Shown: positions 20,200 to 31,000, counted from the first letter of the stretch. The stretch is DNA of 64,000 bases from Caballeronia sp. TF1N1 (GCF_022878925.1 NZ_CP084626.1:992001-1056000); one strand, 5' to 3'. Numbers and translations: made by a program. Notes: generated from the sequence alone by a model not told the origin.

Positions 20200-21128
20200 T
20201 GCCGGCGCACCAGGAAGTCGGAATAGAGTCGCGCTTCCGGCGTGCCGGGCTCGGGCGCCCAGTCGTAGCGCCAGTTCGCGACCGGCGGCATCGACATGAG
20301 AATGGATTCGGTGCGCCCGCCGCTTTGCAGACCGAAGTGCGTGCCGCGGTCGAACACGAGGTTGAACTCGACGTAACGTCCGCGCCGATACGCCTGAAAC
20401 GCGCGTTCGTGCTCGCCGTAAGGCGTGTCGCGGCGCTTGTCGATGATCGGCAGATACGCTTCGAGAAACGCGTCTCCGACGCGCCGCATCATCGCGAACG
20501 AACGCTCGAAGCCGGGCTCGGAGAAATCGTCGAAAAAGATGCCGCCGATACCGCGCTGCTCGTCGCGATGCTTCAGATAAAAGTACTCGTCGCACCACGT
20601 CTTGAAGCGCGGATACAACTCCACGCCGAACGGGTCGAGCGCGTCGCGGCAGACGCGGTGGAAATGCCGCGCGTCGTCCTCGTAGCCGTAAATGGGCGTC
20701 AAGTCCATGCCGCCGCCCAACCAGAAGATCGGCTCTTCGCCGGGCTTGACCGCCGTGAGCATGCGCACGTTCATGTGCACGGTTGGGCAGTGCGGATTTC
20801 TCGGATGCATCACCAGCGACACGCCCAGCGCCTCGAAACCGCGCCCGGCGAGTTGCGGACGCGCGGCGCTAGCGGAGGGCGGCAGCGCGTCGCCCGCCAC
20901 GTCCGAGAAGCCGATGCCGCCGCGCTCGAAAAACTCGCCGCCTTCGAGAATGCGCGTCACGCCCCCGCCACGCAGATGCGCGCCGGGCTCGCGAGTCCAG
21001 GCATCGGTCGCGAACGAACTGCCGTCGAACGCGCCGAGGGCATCGGCAATACGCGTCTGCAAGCCCGTCAGGTATTGACGGACGGCGGCGATATCGTGGG
21101 CTGCGTCGTGCTGGTTCGTTTCACTCAT
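20190..21128 (-). CDS. hemF: Coproporphyrinogen-III oxidase, aerobic
   Basis: Oxygen-dependent oxidative decarboxylation of coproporphyrinogen III to protoporphyrinogen IX in haem synthesis (312 aa from this start, E. coli 299). Recognised by [39 protein letters not shown] and the signature [27 protein letters not shown]. The C-terminus has [32 protein letters not shown] second ATG four codons upstream (21140) is possible. First gene of the six-gene operon, downstream of the purD terminator. Confidence 0.96.
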   Translation of the reverse strand: MSETNQHDAAHDIAAVRQYLTGLQTRIADALGAFDGSSFATDAWTREPGAHLRGGGVTRILEGGEFFERGGIGFSDVAGDALPPSASAARPQLAGRGFEALGVSLVMHPRNPHCPTVHMNVRMLTAVKPGEEPIFWLGGGMDLTPIYGYEDDARHFHRVCRDALDPFGVELYPRFKTWCDEYFYLKHRDEQRGIGGIFFDDFSEPGFERSFAMMRRVGDAFLEAYLPIIDKRRDTPYGEHERAFQAYRRGRYVEFNLVFDRGTHFGLQSGGRTESILMSMPPVANWRYDWAPEPGTPEARLYSDFLVRRQWL

Positions 21129-21171
21129 CGATTGCTGCAATGCGCCATGACAGGCGTTATGTGGATTCTCT

Positions 21172-21208
21172 AAAAACGCGCTGCCGGACGCGGAGGTCCG
21201 GCAGCGCG
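21172..21208 (-). terminator. Intrinsic terminator after purD
   Basis: On the minus strand, a perfect 12-bp stem CGCGCTGCCGGA / TCCGGCAGCGCG with an 8-nt loop is followed by TTTTT. It separates purD from hemF. Confidence 0.9.
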
Positions 21209-21239
21209 GGAAGAACGGCTCGATTTCAGGCGATAAGCC

Positions 21240-22517
21240 TTATCCGTGCTTGCGATTCACCGCCCGGTAGCCTATGTCCCGGCGATACTGCATGCCATCG
21301 AACGAAATCTGATTCACTGTATCGTAGACCACGGACTGCGCGCCGCGCACGGAATCCGCCAGACCCACGACACACAACACGCGCCCGCCTGAAGTGGTGA
21401 GCTTGCCGTCCGTGAGCGTAGTGCCCGCATGGAACGTGACGGCGTTGTCCGTTTCAGGCGGAATGCCGTTGATGCGGTCGCCCTTGCGCGGCGTCTCCGG
21501 GTAGTTGTGAGCCGCGAGCACGACGCCCAGCGCCGTGCGCCGGTCCCAGTCGAGCTCCACGCTGTCCAGCTTGCCGTCGATGGCCATCTCCACGACCTTC
21601 GAAAAATCGCCCTTGAGGCGCGCCATGATCGGCTGCGTTTCGGGGTCGCCCATGCGGCAATTGAATTCGAGCGTCTTGGGCGTGCCGTTGGCGTCGATCA
21701 TCAGGCCCGCGTACAGAAAGCCGGTGAAGCGGATGCCGTCGTTTTCCATGCCGCGCACGGTCGGCAGGATGATCTCGCGCATCACGCGCGCGTGCAGTTG
21801 CGGCGTGACGATCGGCGCGGGCGAATACGCGCCCATGCCGCCGGTGTTCGGGCCCTTGTCGCCGTCGAGCAGACGCTTGTGGTCTTGGCTGGACGCGAGC
21901 GGCAGCACGTGCTTGCCGTCCACCATGACAATGAAGCTCGCTTCCTCGCCGGAAAGAAATTCTTCGATCACCACGCGCGCGCCTGCGTCGCCGAGCTTGT
22001 TGTCGGCGAGCATGGAGTCGATCGCGTCGTGTGCTTCCTCTGCGCTCATCGCGACCACCACGCCCTTGCCGGCAGCAAGGCCATCCGCTTTCACGACGAT
22101 CGGCGCGCCTTTCGTGTCGATGTAGGCGTGCGCGGCGGCGGCGTCGGTGAAGGTTTCGTAGTCGGCCGTCGGAATGTTGTGGCGCTTCATGAACGCCTTC
22201 GCGAAGTCCTTCGAGCTTTCGAGCTGCGCGGCTTCCTTTGTCGGCCCGAAAATCTTGAGCCCGCGCGAACGGAACAGATTGACGATGCCCGCGGCGAGCG
22301 GCGTTTCCGGTCCGACGACGGTCATCGCGACATGCTCGCGTTCGACGAAATCGGCGAGCGCCGAAGGCTCGGTGATGTCGATATTGCGCAGGCGCTCGTC
22401 CTGCGCGGTGCCGCCGTTGCCGGGCGCCACATAGACGATCTGCACGCGCGGCGACTGGGCGAGCTTCCAGGCCAGCGCATGTTCGCGACCGCCGGAACCA
22501 ACGACGAGTAACTTCAT
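21240..22517 (-). CDS. purD: Phosphoribosylamine-glycine ligase
   Basis: GAR synthetase, the second step of purine synthesis: ATP + phosphoribosylamine + glycine to GAR (425 aa, E. coli 429). N-terminal MKLLVVGSGGREHALAWKL and VAPGNGGT; ATP-grasp domain with PIVVKADGLAAGKGVVVAMS; the PurD signature around FNCRMGDPETQPIM; C-terminal domain GGRVLCVVGLADSV. The start at 22517 is fixed by the family N-terminus; the longer frame to 22595 is unsupported. A strong terminator follows. A YebC-family gene lies 209 bases upstream on the same strand. Confidence 0.97.
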   Translation of the reverse strand: MKLLVVGSGGREHALAWKLAQSPRVQIVYVAPGNGGTAQDERLRNIDITEPSALADFVEREHVAMTVVGPETPLAAGIVNLFRSRGLKIFGPTKEAAQLESSKDFAKAFMKRHNIPTADYETFTDAAAAHAYIDTKGAPIVVKADGLAAGKGVVVAMSAEEAHDAIDSMLADNKLGDAGARVVIEEFLSGEEASFIVMVDGKHVLPLASSQDHKRLLDGDKGPNTGGMGAYSPAPIVTPQLHARVMREIILPTVRGMENDGIRFTGFLYAGLMIDANGTPKTLEFNCRMGDPETQPIMARLKGDFSKVVEMAIDGKLDSVELDWDRRTALGVVLAAHNYPETPRKGDRINGIPPETDNAVTFHAGTTLTDGKLTTSGGRVLCVVGLADSVRGAQSVVYDTVNQISFDGMQYRRDIGYRAVNRKHG

Positions 22518-22726
22518 TTGAATCCCCGAAAAGCTTGAGTGAAAGCAGTAGCCGCGCGCTGACGCCGGGCGGACCAGGCCAATGCCGGAGCCCACGCCGT
22601 CACCGGCATGACAGGTCGAAGGCGGCTCGCGCGGACTTCAGGCTGCGTCACCTGCCTTCTCATCAAGCGAAAGCCGTTCCAGCATCGCGGCCCGCCGAGC
22701 GCGGCGGACGGGCGCAACGGCGGCGC

Positions 22727-23455
22727 TTATTCGTCGTTGATGGCGGCGTTTGTATAGACTTCCTGCACGTCGTCGAGATTTTCGAGAGCGTCCAGCAGTT
22801 TTTGCATTTTCAGGGCGTCGTCGCCGCTGAATTCCACTTCGCTTTGCGGCTTCATGGTCACTTCGGCGAGTTCCGCCTTGAAGCCGGCGGCTTCGAGCGC
22901 GTCCTTCACCTTCTGGAAGTCGTTGGCGGGGCTGATCACTTCGATGCTGCCGTCGTCGTTCGTCACCACGTCGTCCGCGCCTGCTTCGAGCGCGGCGTCC
23001 ATCAGCTTGTCCTCGGGCGTGCCCGGCGCGAACAGGAACTGGCCGACATGGTCGAACATGAACGATACCGAGCCGTCCGTGCCCATGTTGCCGCCGAACT
23101 TCGAGAACGCGTGGCGCACTTCCGCGACCGTGCGGGTGCGGTTGTCGGTCATGGTGTCGACGATGATCGCCGCGCCGCCGATGCCGTAGCCTTCGTAGCG
23201 GATTTCCTCGTAGCTCGCGCCATCGACGCCGCCGACACCGCGCTGGATCGCGCGGTTGATGTTGTCCTTCGGCATGTTGGCGTCGTACGCCTTGTCGACC
23301 GCGAGCCGCAGCCGCGGGTTCGAGTCGACTTCGCCGCCGCCCATGCGGGCCGCGACCTGGATTTCCTTGATGAGGCGCGTCCAGACCTTGCCGCGCTTTG
23401 CATCGGCTGCGGCCTTTTTATGCTTGATGTTGGCCCATTTCGAGTGACCCGCCAT
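22727..23455 (-). CDS. yebC: YebC/PmpR family protein
   Basis: YebC/TACO1 family (242 aa). Members are described either as DNA-binding transcriptional regulators or as translation factors that help ribosomes at proline stretches. The [22 protein letters not shown] start and the [14 protein letters not shown] block are diagnostic. The middle domain runs through [31 protein letters not shown], and the acidic C-terminal domain ends [12 protein letters not shown]. The start at 23455 is fixed by that N-terminus; the open frame to 23596 is upstream sequence. It precedes purD. Confidence 0.94.
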   Translation of the reverse strand: MAGHSKWANIKHKKAAADAKRGKVWTRLIKEIQVAARMGGGEVDSNPRLRLAVDKAYDANMPKDNINRAIQRGVGGVDGASYEEIRYEGYGIGGAAIIVDTMTDNRTRTVAEVRHAFSKFGGNMGTDGSVSFMFDHVGQFLFAPGTPEDKLMDAALEAGADDVVTNDDGSIEVISPANDFQKVKDALEAAGFKAELAEVTMKPQSEVEFSGDDALKMQKLLDALENLDDVQEVYTNAAINDE

Positions 23456-23738
23456 TACCTTTCTCCATCGCGCGCGGACGTCGTGCCGCGCCTTGGTTTG
23501 CTGTGATGCTGTAGATGTCTGTTCGATGCGCTGCCGCGTCTTTTTAAACGGCAGCCGGGTCGTGCGTCGGGCGCGGCCCGAAGGCAAGCCAGTCAAGCTC
23601 GCGGCAAGATCCGCTTAGGAACAGACCGAAATTTTATCATGCTGGGATGGCTTGGCAGGCGGCTTGCGTCGATTGGGGAAAACGAGCGGGCGAAGGCGGA
23701 TTCGGGGAAAGTGCGCCGCGCAAAAGCCATCGCACAAT

Positions 23739-23767
23739 AAAAAACCGCCGCGCATGTCGCGCGGCGG
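23739..23767 (-). terminator. Intrinsic terminator after upp
   Basis: On the minus strand, a 9-bp perfect stem CCGCCGCGC / GCGCGGCGG with a 5-nt loop and then TTTTTT, 34 bases after the upp stop. Confidence 0.9.
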
Positions 23768-23800
23768 TCTCGAGACTTGATCTGCGAAAACGGGTTGCGA

Positions 23801-24454
23801 TCAGTTCTTCGTGCCGAACAGCCGGTCGCCTGCATCGCCGAGACCGGGAACGATATACGCATGATCGTTCAGATGCGAATCCAGCGAGGCGACGTAGAGC
23901 TTCACGTCCGGATGCGCGTCCTGGAAAACCTTCACGCCTTCGGGTGCTGCCACCAGCGCCACGAACACGATATTTTCGGACAGCACGTTGCGGCGCTTCA
24001 TTACGTCGACGGCGTGGACGGCCGAGTAGCCGGTCGCGACCATCGGATCGCACAGAATGAAGACGCGCTCTTCCAGGTCGGGCGGCAGGCGCACGAGATA
24101 CTCGACCGGCCGGTGATCTTCCGCGCGATAGACGCCGATATGACCGACGCGCGCCGAGGGGATCAGGTCGAGCAGCCCGTCCGACATGCCGATGCCCGCG
24201 CGCAGCACCGGCACGATGGCGAGCTTTTTGCCCGCGATCACGGGCGCGTCGATCTCGACGAGCGGCGTTTCCACGCGCTTGGTCGTGAGCGGCAGATTGC
24301 GGGTGATCTCGTAGCCCATCAGCAAGGTGATTTCCCGCAGCAGTTCGCGAAACGTGCGCGTGGACGTGTCCTTGTCGCGCATGTGGGTGAGCTTGTGCTG
24401 GATCAGCGGGTGATCGGTGATGAAGAGATTGGGAAAACGGCTGTCCTGTTTCAT
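23801..24454 (-). CDS. upp: Uracil phosphoribosyltransferase
   Basis: Converts uracil and PRPP to UMP in pyrimidine salvage (217 aa, E. coli 208). The order of motifs fits: [27 protein letters not shown] at the N-terminus, [26 protein letters not shown], and then the PRPP loop [19 protein letters not shown]. The C-terminus has [15 protein letters not shown], the uracil-binding part. Single gene with its own terminator, divergent from the SDR gene across 284 bp. Confidence 0.96.
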   Translation of the reverse strand: MKQDSRFPNLFITDHPLIQHKLTHMRDKDTSTRTFRELLREITLLMGYEITRNLPLTTKRVETPLVEIDAPVIAGKKLAIVPVLRAGIGMSDGLLDLIPSARVGHIGVYRAEDHRPVEYLVRLPPDLEERVFILCDPMVATGYSAVHAVDVMKRRNVLSENIVFVALVAAPEGVKVFQDAHPDVKLYVASLDSHLNDHAYIVPGLGDAGDRLFGTKN

Positions 24455-24738
24455 GGGTCTCGCGCGTTCGCGCGTCCTGCGGGTGTGCTGCTCGTGTGAT
24501 GGGGTGCCGTCATGGGCGATGCGTGAGCGCCGGCGCTCATGCCGCGCGCCGGGCGGACAGTGGCGACAGTTTACCGAAAACCCCGCCGTTGCCTAAGAAC
24601 ATTTGCCGCGTTCATCGGCAAGCCGCATGGCCCGCCCGACGTTGCCGCCCCGATTCTCTTAGAATTGCGCGGAAGGCGTGACGGTCATCTCACGCGCTCC
24701 GAACCGAAACAGTCGAGACAACCTCTGGAGGATGGACG

Positions 24739-25518
24739 ATGGACATGGGAATCGCAGGGCGCACCGCGCTCGTCTGCGCGGCAAGCAAGGGACTCGGGCG
24801 CGGTTGCGCCGAGGCGCTCGCAGCCGAGGGCGTCAATCTCGTCATCACCGCGCGCACGGCGGAAACGCTCGAAGCGACGGCCGCCGCCATCCGCGCGGCC
24901 TATGGCGTGGACGTGAAGACCGTGGCCGGCGACATCGCCACGCCCGAGGGCCAGGCCGCCGCGCTCGCCGCGTGTCCGCAGCCGGACATCCTAGTCAACA
25001 ACGCGGGCGGGCCGCCGCCGGGCGACTTCCGCAATTTCACGCACGACATGTGGATCAAGGCGCTCGAAGCCAATATGCTCACGCCGATCGAACTCATCAG
25101 GCAGACCATCGACGGGATGATCGGGCGCGGTTTCGGACGCATCGTCAATATCACGAGCTCGTCGGTGAAGGCGCCGATCGATGTGCTCGGGCTCTCCAAC
25201 GGCGCGCGCTCCGGGCTCACGGGCTTCGTCGCGGGCGTGGCGCGCAAGGTGGCGTCCACGGGCGTGACCATCAACAATCTGCTGCCCGGCACCTTCGACA
25301 CCGACCGCGTCGCCGTGACGTTCGAAGCGCAGGCAAAGGCGCAGAACATCAGCATCGACGAGGCGCGCAAGCGTCGCGCGGACGCGCTGCCCGCTGGACG
25401 CTTCGGCGAGCCGGACGAGTTCGGCCGGGCCTGCGCGTTCCTGTGCAGCGCGCATGCGGGCTACATCACCGGGCAGAATCTGCTGATCGATGGCGGCGCT
25501 TATCCGGGCACGTACTGA
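24739..25518 (+). CDS. Atypical SDR oxidoreductase lacking Tyr-x3-Lys
   Basis: Short-chain dehydrogenase/reductase fold (259 aa). It resembles 3-oxoacyl-ACP reductases: a Gly-rich nucleotide loop AASKGLGRG near 14-22 (altered from TGxxxGxG), DILVNNAG near 85, IVNITSSSVKAP near 135, and the C-terminal ITGQNLLIDGG. Where the catalytic Tyr-x3-Lys should be, it reads LSNGARSGLTGF, so both Tyr and Lys are replaced (Ser and Arg). A known atypical BKR-like SDR subgroup also departs from these motifs. It may use another mechanism or not be an oxidoreductase. The ATG at 24739 has GGAGG seven bases upstream. A quinone reductase follows after 87 bases. Confidence 0.85.
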   Translation: MDMGIAGRTALVCAASKGLGRGCAEALAAEGVNLVITARTAETLEATAAAIRAAYGVDVKTVAGDIATPEGQAAALAACPQPDILVNNAGGPPPGDFRNFTHDMWIKALEANMLTPIELIRQTIDGMIGRGFGRIVNITSSSVKAPIDVLGLSNGARSGLTGFVAGVARKVASTGVTINNLLPGTFDTDRVAVTFEAQAKAQNISIDEARKRRADALPAGRFGEPDEFGRACAFLCSAHAGYITGQNLLIDGGAYPGTY

Positions 25519-25605
25519 ACGCAGCCGCGCCGCACGCGCATCAGCGCGAACGGCGCACTTGATTCTCGACACATGGCGAACTGAACCGACGGAGACATTC
25601 AAGCG

Positions 25606-26580
25606 ATGACCAAGGCAATCCGATTCGACAAGACAGGCGGCCCCGAAGTCATGAAGTGGGTCGACGTGAACGTGGGCGAGCCGGGCAAGGGTGAAATCCG
25701 CGTGAAGCATCACGCGGTCGGGCTCAATTTCATCGATGTGTATTTCCGCACCGGGCTTTATCCGATGCCGCTGCCCAACGGGCTCGGCATGGAAGGCGCG
25801 GGCGAAGTCACGGCGGTGGGCGAGGGCATTACGCAATTCAAACCGGGCGATCGCGTGGCGTATGCGTCGCGTCCGCCGGGCGCTTATGCCGAGGAACGCG
25901 TGATGGCGGCGGATTTCGTCGTCAAGCTGCCGGATGCGCTCAGCTACGAAGATGCCGCGTCGATCATGCTGCAAGGACTGACCACGCAATATCTGCTGCG
26001 CCGGACCTATCGCGTGAAGGCGGGCGAAACGGTGTTGATCCACGCGGCGGCGGGCGGCGTCGGCCTGCTCGCGGTGCAGTGGGCGAAGGCGCTCGGCGCG
26101 ACGGTGATCGGCACGGTCGGTTCGGACGAGAAAGCGGAGATCGCGAAGGCGCATGGCTGCGATCACGCGATCGTCTACACGCGCGACAACTTCACTCAGC
26201 GTGTGCGCGAGATCACCAACGGCGCGGGCGTGCCGGTGGTCTACGATTCCATCGGCAAGGACACGTATATCGCGTCGCTCGACAGCCTCTCGCCGCTTGG
26301 ATACTTCGTGAGCTTCGGCAATTCGTCGGGTCCGGTGCCGCCTATCGATTCATCCGAACTCGCCGGGCGCGGTTCGCTTTACTTCACGCGTCCGACGCTT
26401 TTCAGCTATATCGCCAAGCGCGCCGATCTGGATGCCATGGCGGCGGAACTGTTCGAAGTCGTGTCGTCGGGGAAGGTCAGGACGAACGTGCGGCAACGTT
26501 ATTCGCTGGCCGACGCGCCCCGCGCGCATGAAGACCTCGAGGCGCGCAAGACGACGGGCTCGACCATTCTTTTGCCTTGA
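25606..26580 (+). CDS. qor: NADPH:quinone reductase, zeta-crystallin family
   Basis: Zinc-independent medium-chain dehydrogenase/reductase (324 aa) that reduces quinones one electron at a time with NADPH. It has the QOR pattern: VGLNFIDVYFRTGLYPMPLPNGLGMEGAGEVTAVG, then LQGLTTQYLLRRTYRVKAGETVLIHAAAGGVGLLAVQWAKALGA across residues 125-168, containing the AAGGVG dinucleotide-binding loop. No structural-zinc cysteines are seen. It follows the SDR by 87 bases and precedes the response regulator by 54, so the three may share a transcript. Confidence 0.93.
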   Translation: MTKAIRFDKTGGPEVMKWVDVNVGEPGKGEIRVKHHAVGLNFIDVYFRTGLYPMPLPNGLGMEGAGEVTAVGEGITQFKPGDRVAYASRPPGAYAEERVMAADFVVKLPDALSYEDAASIMLQGLTTQYLLRRTYRVKAGETVLIHAAAGGVGLLAVQWAKALGATVIGTVGSDEKAEIAKAHGCDHAIVYTRDNFTQRVREITNGAGVPVVYDSIGKDTYIASLDSLSPLGYFVSFGNSSGPVPPIDSSELAGRGSLYFTRPTLFSYIAKRADLDAMAAELFEVVSSGKVRTNVRQRYSLADAPRAHEDLEARKTTGSTILLP

Positions 26581-26634
26581 GCCTTTCCCGCGTGACGGAT
26601 TCTCACTGAAACTAAGAAATAGAACAGCATCGAT

Positions 26635-27333
26635 ATGAGCGAGCCGTCCGTCACCGTCGTCCTGATCGAGGACGAAAAGCAGATTCGCCGCTTCGTACGC
26701 GTGTCCCTGGAAGCCGAGGGCATGACCGTGCACGAAGCGGAAACCGGCCAGCAAGGTCTGATCGAAGCGGCGACGCGCAAGCCCGATCTCGTGATCGTCG
26801 ATCTGGGTCTGCCGGATACCGATGGCCTCGACGTCATTCGCGAACTGCGCGGCTGGACCGAATTGCCGGTGATCGTGCTCTCGGCCCGCACGCAGGAAGC
26901 GGAAAAGGTCGCCGCGCTCGATGCCGGCGCCGACGACTATCTCACCAAGCCGTTCGGCGTTTCCGAGTTGATGGCGCGTATTCGCGCGCATTTGCGGCGG
27001 CGCAATCAGTCGGCGGGCAGCGAGACGCCGGCCGTGCGTTTCGGCGATGTCACCGTCGATCTCGCGTTGCGGCGCGTCACGAAAAACGGCGAGAGCGTGC
27101 ATCTGACGCCGATCGAATATCGCCTGCTTGCCACGCTCGTGCGGCATGCGGGGCGCGTCTTGACGCATCGGCAATTGCTGAAGGAAGTGTGGGGACCGTC
27201 GCATGTGGAGAGTCCGCATTATCTGCGCATCTATATGGCGCATCTGCGGCAGAAGCTCGAGCGCGATACGGCGCAGCCCGAGCATATCGTCACGGAAACG
27301 GGCGTGGGATATCGGCTCGTGGGAGTCGTGTGA
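26635..27333 (+). CDS. kdpE: KdpE-like OmpR-family response regulator
   Basis: Receiver plus winged-helix regulator (232 aa). Receiver: acidic pair near 12-13, phospho-acceptor Asp56 in IVDLGLPDTDG, conserved Lys in DDYLTKPFG. C-terminal OmpR winged helix: VHLTPIEYRLLATLVRHAGRVLTHRQLLKEVWG then YLRIYMAHLRQKLE, the spelling typical of KdpE, which activates the high-affinity K+ ATPase operon. Neither kdpD nor kdpFABC is in this window; the gene follows a quinone reductase. So it may be KdpE with a distant operon, or a paralogue. Convergent with the next gene, 15 bases apart. Confidence 0.8.
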   Translation: MSEPSVTVVLIEDEKQIRRFVRVSLEAEGMTVHEAETGQQGLIEAATRKPDLVIVDLGLPDTDGLDVIRELRGWTELPVIVLSARTQEAEKVAALDAGADDYLTKPFGVSELMARIRAHLRRRNQSAGSETPAVRFGDVTVDLALRRVTKNGESVHLTPIEYRLLATLVRHAGRVLTHRQLLKEVWGPSHVESPHYLRIYMAHLRQKLERDTAQPEHIVTETGVGYRLVGVV

Positions 27334-27348
27334 CGTGCGTCGTTCGAA

Positions 27349-28008
27349 TTACGCGGTGACCGCGGCGTAGGTATCGAGCACGGCGTCGAGCGGTTCGTTT
27401 CCGCCGACGAAGCCGATGACCCGATCCCGCACGCCAAGCGCCACGCAACGCAGCGCAATGCGCGCGACATCCTCGCGCGACACGTCGGGCATCTCGACCG
27501 TGGTCTCGTCCGCGAGCGCAATCGTGCCGCGCGCGGGTTCGTCGGATAGCGGGCCAGGACGCAGGATCGCGTAAGGCACGCCGCGCCGCATGACGTAGGC
27601 ATCGGCTTCGCGTTTCATGCGCGAGTAATGACGCAGGGAAAGCGGATTGCGCTCCGGATGAAACGCGGTCAGCGCGCTTACGACGACGAGTTGCCGCACG
27701 CGCCGGCGCTTTGCGTAATCGGCGGTGCGCATGACGGCGTCGCGATCGATCGCGCGTTCCTCGTGCACGCCTTCGCTCTCGGACGACCCCGCCGCGTAGA
27801 TCACGTGCGTGATGTCGTCGAAGACATGCGAGAAGTCCTGATCGAGATCGCCGAGCACGATTTCCGCGCCCAGCGCCGCGAACTCGCTCTTGTGCGCGGA
27901 TTTGCGAAGCAGCGCCCGAAAAGGCGCGGCGTGGTCATGAAGACCTTGCGCGATAAGCCGGCCCGTGCGGCCGTGCGCGCCGATCAGCAGAACTTTCATC
28001 GTCTTCAT
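27349..28008 (-). CDS. NAD(P)-binding atypical SDR protein
   Basis: Rossmann-fold protein (219 aa) of the NmrA/atypical SDR (a5-like) type: MKVLLIGAHGRTGRLIAQGL holds a GxxGxxG-like loop, followed by ALGAEIVLGDLDQD, THVIYAAGS, LVVVSALTAF, YAILRPGPLSDEP. No strict YxxxK motif is seen where expected. It resembles small NAD(P)H-dependent reductases or redox sensors of unknown substrate. An alternative start is the Met at codon 4 (27999). It lies 87 bases downstream of the mdtC-like gene on the same strand and might be the last gene of that efflux transcript. Confidence 0.8.
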   Translation of the reverse strand: MKTMKVLLIGAHGRTGRLIAQGLHDHAAPFRALLRKSAHKSEFAALGAEIVLGDLDQDFSHVFDDITHVIYAAGSSESEGVHEERAIDRDAVMRTADYAKRRRVRQLVVVSALTAFHPERNPLSLRHYSRMKREADAYVMRRGVPYAILRPGPLSDEPARGTIALADETTVEMPDVSREDVARIALRCVALGVRDRVIGFVGGNEPLDAVLDTYAAVTA

Positions 28009-28095
28009 TGAGTTCGCTTCCTTGCGGTGGCCGGCTCGACAATCAAAGTAGGCGATTTCGGCGCCTTGTGCTATCCGTGCTTGCGCGGCCTCGCG

Positions 28096-31000
28096 TCACT
28101 CCACCGCGCTCGCCGGCCGCGCATTGCCACGCCGCCGCGCGCGCCGTTCCTCTGCGCGCACGCGGAAGCGGTCCATATACAGATAAACCACCGGCGTCGT
28201 ATAGAGCGTCAGCATTTGACTCACGATCAGCCCGCCGACGATTGCAATGCCAAGCGGCGCGCGCATCTCCGATCCTTCGCCAGTTCCGAACGCGAGCGGC
28301 AGCGCGCCGAGCAGCGCGGCGGCGGTCGTCATCATGATCGGGCGAAAGCGCAAGAGACACGCTTCCTCGATGGCATCGCGCGAAGTCTTGGCGCCGTGCC
28401 GCGTGGCCTCGATAGCGAAGTCCACCATCATGATCGCGTTCTTCTTCACGATGCCGATCAGCAAGATGACCGCGATCAACGCGATGATGCTGAATTCCGT
28501 CTTGAACAGCAGCAGCGCAAGCAGCGCGCCGACGCCCGCCGACGGCAGCGTGGAGAGAATCGTGATCGGATGGATATAACTTTCATACAGAATGCCGAGC
28601 ACGATATACACGGCCGCGAGCGCCGCGAGAATCAGGATGGGCTGGTCGTTCATCGACTGCTGGAACGCCTGCGCCGTGCCCTGAAAACTGCCGTGGATGG
28701 TCTGCGGCACGCCGATTTCCGCCATCGTTTCGTAAATCGCGGCGGTGGCCTCCGAGAGCGACTTGCCCGGCGGCAGATTGAACGAGATGGTGGAAGCCAC
28801 GAACTGGCTCTGGTGATTGACGGAAAGCGGCGTATTGCCCGGCCCGAATTTCGCGATGGCCGAAAGCGGCACCATCGTTTCCTGCGATGTGGAAACCGCC
28901 GCGCCTGACGACGAACTCGACTTGCCGCTCGCCGCGATGGCGTTGGTCGCCGAATTCTTGACCGAAGCGAGCGCCAGCGCGGCGGCTGTGTCGGAACTGC
29001 TGGTGGACGAGCCGCCCGCGCCGGTCGAACCGGTCGCCGAGGTGGACGCCGTCGAGTTGGCGCCGGAAGTGGTGGTCGAATTAGTCGATGACGTGCCGCT
29101 CGCCGTGCCGCCCGACGTGCTGATGTAGATCTGCTTGAGCATCTCCGGGTCCTGCCAGTATTTCGGCGCGACTTCCATCACCACGTGGTATTGCGACAGC
29201 GGGTTGTAGATGGTCGAGACCTGGCGCTGGCCGAAGGCGTCGTAGAGCGTGTTGTCGATCTGCGCTGGCTTGATGTTCAGACGCGCGGCCGTGGCGCGGT
29301 CGAAGGTCACCATCGCTTCGAGACCGCCTTGTTGCTGGTCGGAATTCACGTCGGTGAGTTCGGGGCGCTTGAGCAGCGCCTCGGTGAGCTTGGGCGCCCA
29401 CGTGTAAAGGTCGCTCGTGGTGTCGGACAGCAGCGTGAATTGATACTGCGCATTCGACTGCCGCCCGCCCACGCGAATATCCTGAACGGCCTGCAGGAAG
29501 GTGCGCGCGCCCGCGACATCGGCAAGCGGCTTGCGCAGACGGTTGATGACCTGATCCGCCGACACCTTGCGTTCGCTCTTCGGCTTGAGCGAGATGAACA
29601 TGAAGCCGGAATTGGTCGTGCGCCCGCCCGTGAAACCGGCGACGCTGTCCACGGCCGGGTCCGATTCGACGATTCGCATCATCTCCGAGAACTTGCCTTT
29701 CATCGCCTGAAACGAGGTGCTCTGGTCCGCCTGAATGCCGCCGACGATACGCCCCGTGTCCTGCTGCGGGAAAAAGCCCTTCGGCACGATGATGTACAAA
29801 TAGACGTTCAGCCCGATGGTCGCGAGCAAAATGAGCAGGATGAGCCGCGGGTGCCCGAGCGCCCAGCCAAGCGTTCGCGCATAGCCGCGCTGCATGCGCT
29901 CGAATTGGCGTTCGAGCCAGAGCGCGAGCCGGCCTTCTTTCTTCTTCTGATGCGGCTCTTGAAGCAGACGCGAGCACATCATGGGCGTGACGGTGAGCGA
30001 CACCACGAGCGATACGGCGATCGCCAGCGACAAGGTCAGCGCGAACTCGCGGAACAGGCGCCCGACGATACCGCCCATCAGCAGGATGGGCAGGAACACG
30101 GCAACGAGCGAAATGCTGATGGACAGCACCGTGAAGCCGACCTCGCGCGCGCCGAGTATCGCGGCCTGCATGCGCGGCACGCCGTTCTCGACATGCCGCG
30201 AGATGTTCTCCAGCACGACGATGGCGTCGTCCACCACGAAGCCCGTCGCGATGGTCAGCGCCATCAGCGAGAGATTGTCGAGCGAGAAGCCGAGCAAATA
30301 CATCGCCGCGAAGGTGCCGATGATCGATATCGGCACGGCGACGCTTGGAATCAGCGTTGCGCGCCAGTTGCGCAGGAACAGGAACACGACCATCACGACG
30401 AGCGCCACCGCGATCACGAGCGTGAGTTCGGTGTCGTGCAGCGAGGCGCGGATGGTGGTCGAGCGGTCCGCTGTCGGGGTGATCAGGACATCGGCGGGAA
30501 GGGCGGCTTGCAGTTGCGGCAGCATGCCCTTCACGCGGTCGATCGTCTCGATGATATTCGCGCCCGGCTGACGGTACAGAATGACGAGCACCGCGTGCTT
30601 GTTGTTGATGAGGCCGAGATTGCGCAGGTCTTCCACGGAATCGACCACTTCGCCGACGTCCGAAAGATGCACCGCCGAGCCGTTGCGATAGGCGACGACC
30701 AGATCCTTGTATTGCGACGCCTTGCTCGCCTGATCGTTGGTGTAGAGCTGGACGTGGTTGTCCTTGAATTCGATTGCGCCCTTCGGACTGTTCGCATTCG
30801 CCGATGCCAGCGCCGCGCGCACGTCTTCCAGCCCGATGCCGTAGTGAAACAGCGCGCCCGGTTCGAGCTCCACGCGCACGGCCGGGTTTGCCGAGCCGCT
30901 CACGTCCACTTCGCCGACGCCCGGCACGGTAGAAAGCGTCTGCTGCAGCACGGTCGCCGCGGAGTCGTAAAGCGCGCCCGCGGTTCGGGTAGGCGAGGAG

